This document shows, one piece after another, positions 5,489 to 6,455 of a stretch of 6,455 nucleotides of DNA. Under the pieces are notes generated by a model. That model was not told the DNA's origin. It searched no databases and was given only the letters and a program-made list of their open reading frames with translations. The first letter of the stretch is position 1. Each line of letters begins with the position of its first letter. The DNA comes from Nitrospinae bacterium RIFCSPLOWO2_12_39_16 (GTDB taxonomy: Bacteria; Nitrospinota; Nitrospinia; UBA9942): NCBI GenBank assembly GCA_001805005.1, contig MHDO01000042.1:1-6455 (forward strand), in the 5' to 3' direction. The position numbers were made by a program, and so were the translations under genes.

Positions 5489-6455
5489 AGCAAAACCTCC
5501 AAAGCCTCTCCAACTGATGATACCTCTATTATTTCTATCTTTATATCCCTCAAAATATCCTTTTTAACCTTTGGAATTATACAACGGGTAAAACCCAGTT
5601 TTGATGCCTCAGTCAGCCTTTTATCTATATGCGTGACTCCCCTTACCTCCCCTGCCAAACCAACCTCTCCCACTACCACTGTCTTTGCATCTACAGGCTT
5701 ATCCTTGAAACTTGATGCTATTGCAGAGACAATTCCAAGGTCAACAGCAGGCTCATCAATCCTTACGCCACCCGCCACATTTACAAAAATATCCTCACCC
5801 TGCAGGTGAAGTCCGACCCTCTTCTCAAGTATGGCAATCAAGAGTGATGCCCTGTTAGAGTCAACACCTGTCACCATCCGTCTTGGCATATTAAGATTTG
5901 AATAGCTTACAAGTGCCTGAAGTTCTACCAGGATAGGCCTTGTCCCTTCTATGCTGGATACAACCACAGAACCTGAAATATTAATCGGCATCTCGGAGAG
6001 AAATAATTCGGATGGATTTGTCACCTCCTCAAGCCCGTTATTCTTCATCTCAAACACGCCTATCTCATTTACTGAACCGAATCTATTTTTTATCGCCCTC
6101 AAGACCCTGAATGTATGCCCCCTGTCGCCTTCAAAATAAAGGACAGTATCAACCATATGTTCAAGAACCCTTGGACCTGCAATCGCCCCATCTTTAGTAA
6201 CATGCCCGATAAGAAATGTAGCTACACCGGTCTTTTTTGAGATTTGCATTAACTGAAATGAAACCTCTCTCACCTGACTTATGCTCCCCGGTGCAGATTG
6301 GAGTTGTGTGGTATAGATGGTTTGAATGGAATCTACTACAATAAGTGAGGGATTTACCTTTTTAATATGCGGGATAATATCTTCAAGGCATGTCTCTGAA
6401 AGTATGAGGAGTCTGTCTGAAAAACTGCCGAGCCTGTCACTCCTTAATCTTATCT
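5485..6455 (-). CDS. radA: DNA repair protein RadA (Sms), C-terminal 322 residues; 5' end outside the window
   Basis: RadA is a RecA-like hexameric ATPase that promotes branch migration during homologous recombination and repair. The frame is open through the right edge: upstream of the internal GTG at 6273 it reads IRLRSDRLGS, then SLIVVDSIQT (Walker B, 6345 onward) and SAPGSISQVRE, all RadA core. The GTG is therefore not the start. The family-specific KNRFG motif is at 6090-6076, and the C-terminal Lon-protease-like domain begins near GVRIDEPAVDLG and ends at the TGA 5487-5485; it normally lacks the protease catalytic serine. The zinc-finger and Walker A regions (about 130 residues of a usual 450 or so) lie outside the window. 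It is the upstream member of radA-carD-yacL on this strand. There is no frameshift or missing motif in the visible part. Confidence 0.95.
   Translation of the reverse strand, partial: IRLRSDRLGSFSDRLLILSETCLEDIIPHIKKVNPSLIVVDSIQTIYTTQLQSAPGSISQVREVSFQLMQISKKTGVATFLIGHVTKDGAIAGPRVLEHMVDTVLYFEGDRGHTFRVLRAIKNRFGSVNEIGVFEMKNNGLEEVTNPSELFLSEMPINISGSVVVSSIEGTRPILVELQALVSYSNLNMPRRMVTGVDSNRASLLIAILEKRVGLHLQGEDIFVNVAGGVRIDEPAVDLGIVSAIASSFKDKPVDAKTVVVGEVGLAGEVRGVTHIDKRLTEASKLGFTRCIIPKVKKDILRDIKIEIIEVSSVGEALEVLL

Noticed and set aside
5447..5809. 120-codon plus-strand ORF opposite radA, and another at 5951-6139
   Set aside because: Ser/Thr/Pro-rich antisense frames of radA, without ribosome binding sites or recognisable motifs.
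1..6455. CRISPR array, tRNA/rRNA genes, insertion sequences, phage genes
   Set aside because: No regularly spaced repeats, no tRNA cloverleaf or rRNA words, and no transposase or integrase motifs were seen on either strand.

Overview
The window looks like a moderately AT-rich chromosomal segment of a Gram-negative-type bacterium. It contains a lipoprotein carrying a repeat-type Ig-like module, a CarD/CdnL-family RNA polymerase regulator, and short G/C-run palindromes between genes. The set of genes and repeats would suit an uncultivated Nitrospirota or 'deltaproteobacterial' lineage. That placement is an impression from gene content, not a proven assignment. Most of the window is housekeeping, and I see no phage, transposase, CRISPR array or defence system.

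Layout. (1) Positions 1-331, minus strand: the N-terminal part of a putative secreted lipoprotein that runs off the left edge. It has a lipobox-like TGC at 260-252 and a Ser/Thr-rich Ig-like module. It has no canonical start in its own frame, and a good promoter lies at 398-371. (2) Positions 332-521: a divergent control region. It holds a C-run/G-run hairpin (340-358), a 10-bp-arm dyad (425-448), and opposing promoters for the lipoprotein (minus) and for asd (plus, 464-492). (3) Positions 522-602: a 26-codon small ORF with an excellent ribosome binding site, immediately upstream of asd. (4) Positions 619-3821, plus strand: asd, mtnP and hemL, probably one transcript, with a 4-bp mtnP/hemL overlap. 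(5) Positions 3829-6455, minus strand: radA (5' end off the right edge), then carD, then a YacL-type membrane PIN-TRAM gene. This group converges on hemL with only 7 bp between the stop codons.

How the genes work together. The plus-strand operon joins three separate pieces of central metabolism: aspartate-family amino acids and diaminopimelate (Asd), recycling of methylthioadenosine from S-adenosylmethionine use (MtnP), and the C5 route to 5-aminolevulinate for tetrapyrroles (HemL). The minus-strand group holds nucleic-acid functions: recombinational repair (RadA), control of transcription initiation (CarD) and a membrane-anchored putative nuclease (YacL-like). A radA/yacL neighbourhood is also known from Firmicutes, where disA rather than carD lies between them.

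Start choices revised from the longest ORFs: the YacL-like gene most likely begins at ATG 4854 rather than GTG 4863, carD at ATG 5390 rather than TTG 5393, and the radA frame is open through 6455 rather than starting at GTG 6273. The least ordinary parts are the first 620 bases: the start-less lipoprotein frame, the dyads between divergent promoters, and the small ORF in front of asd.
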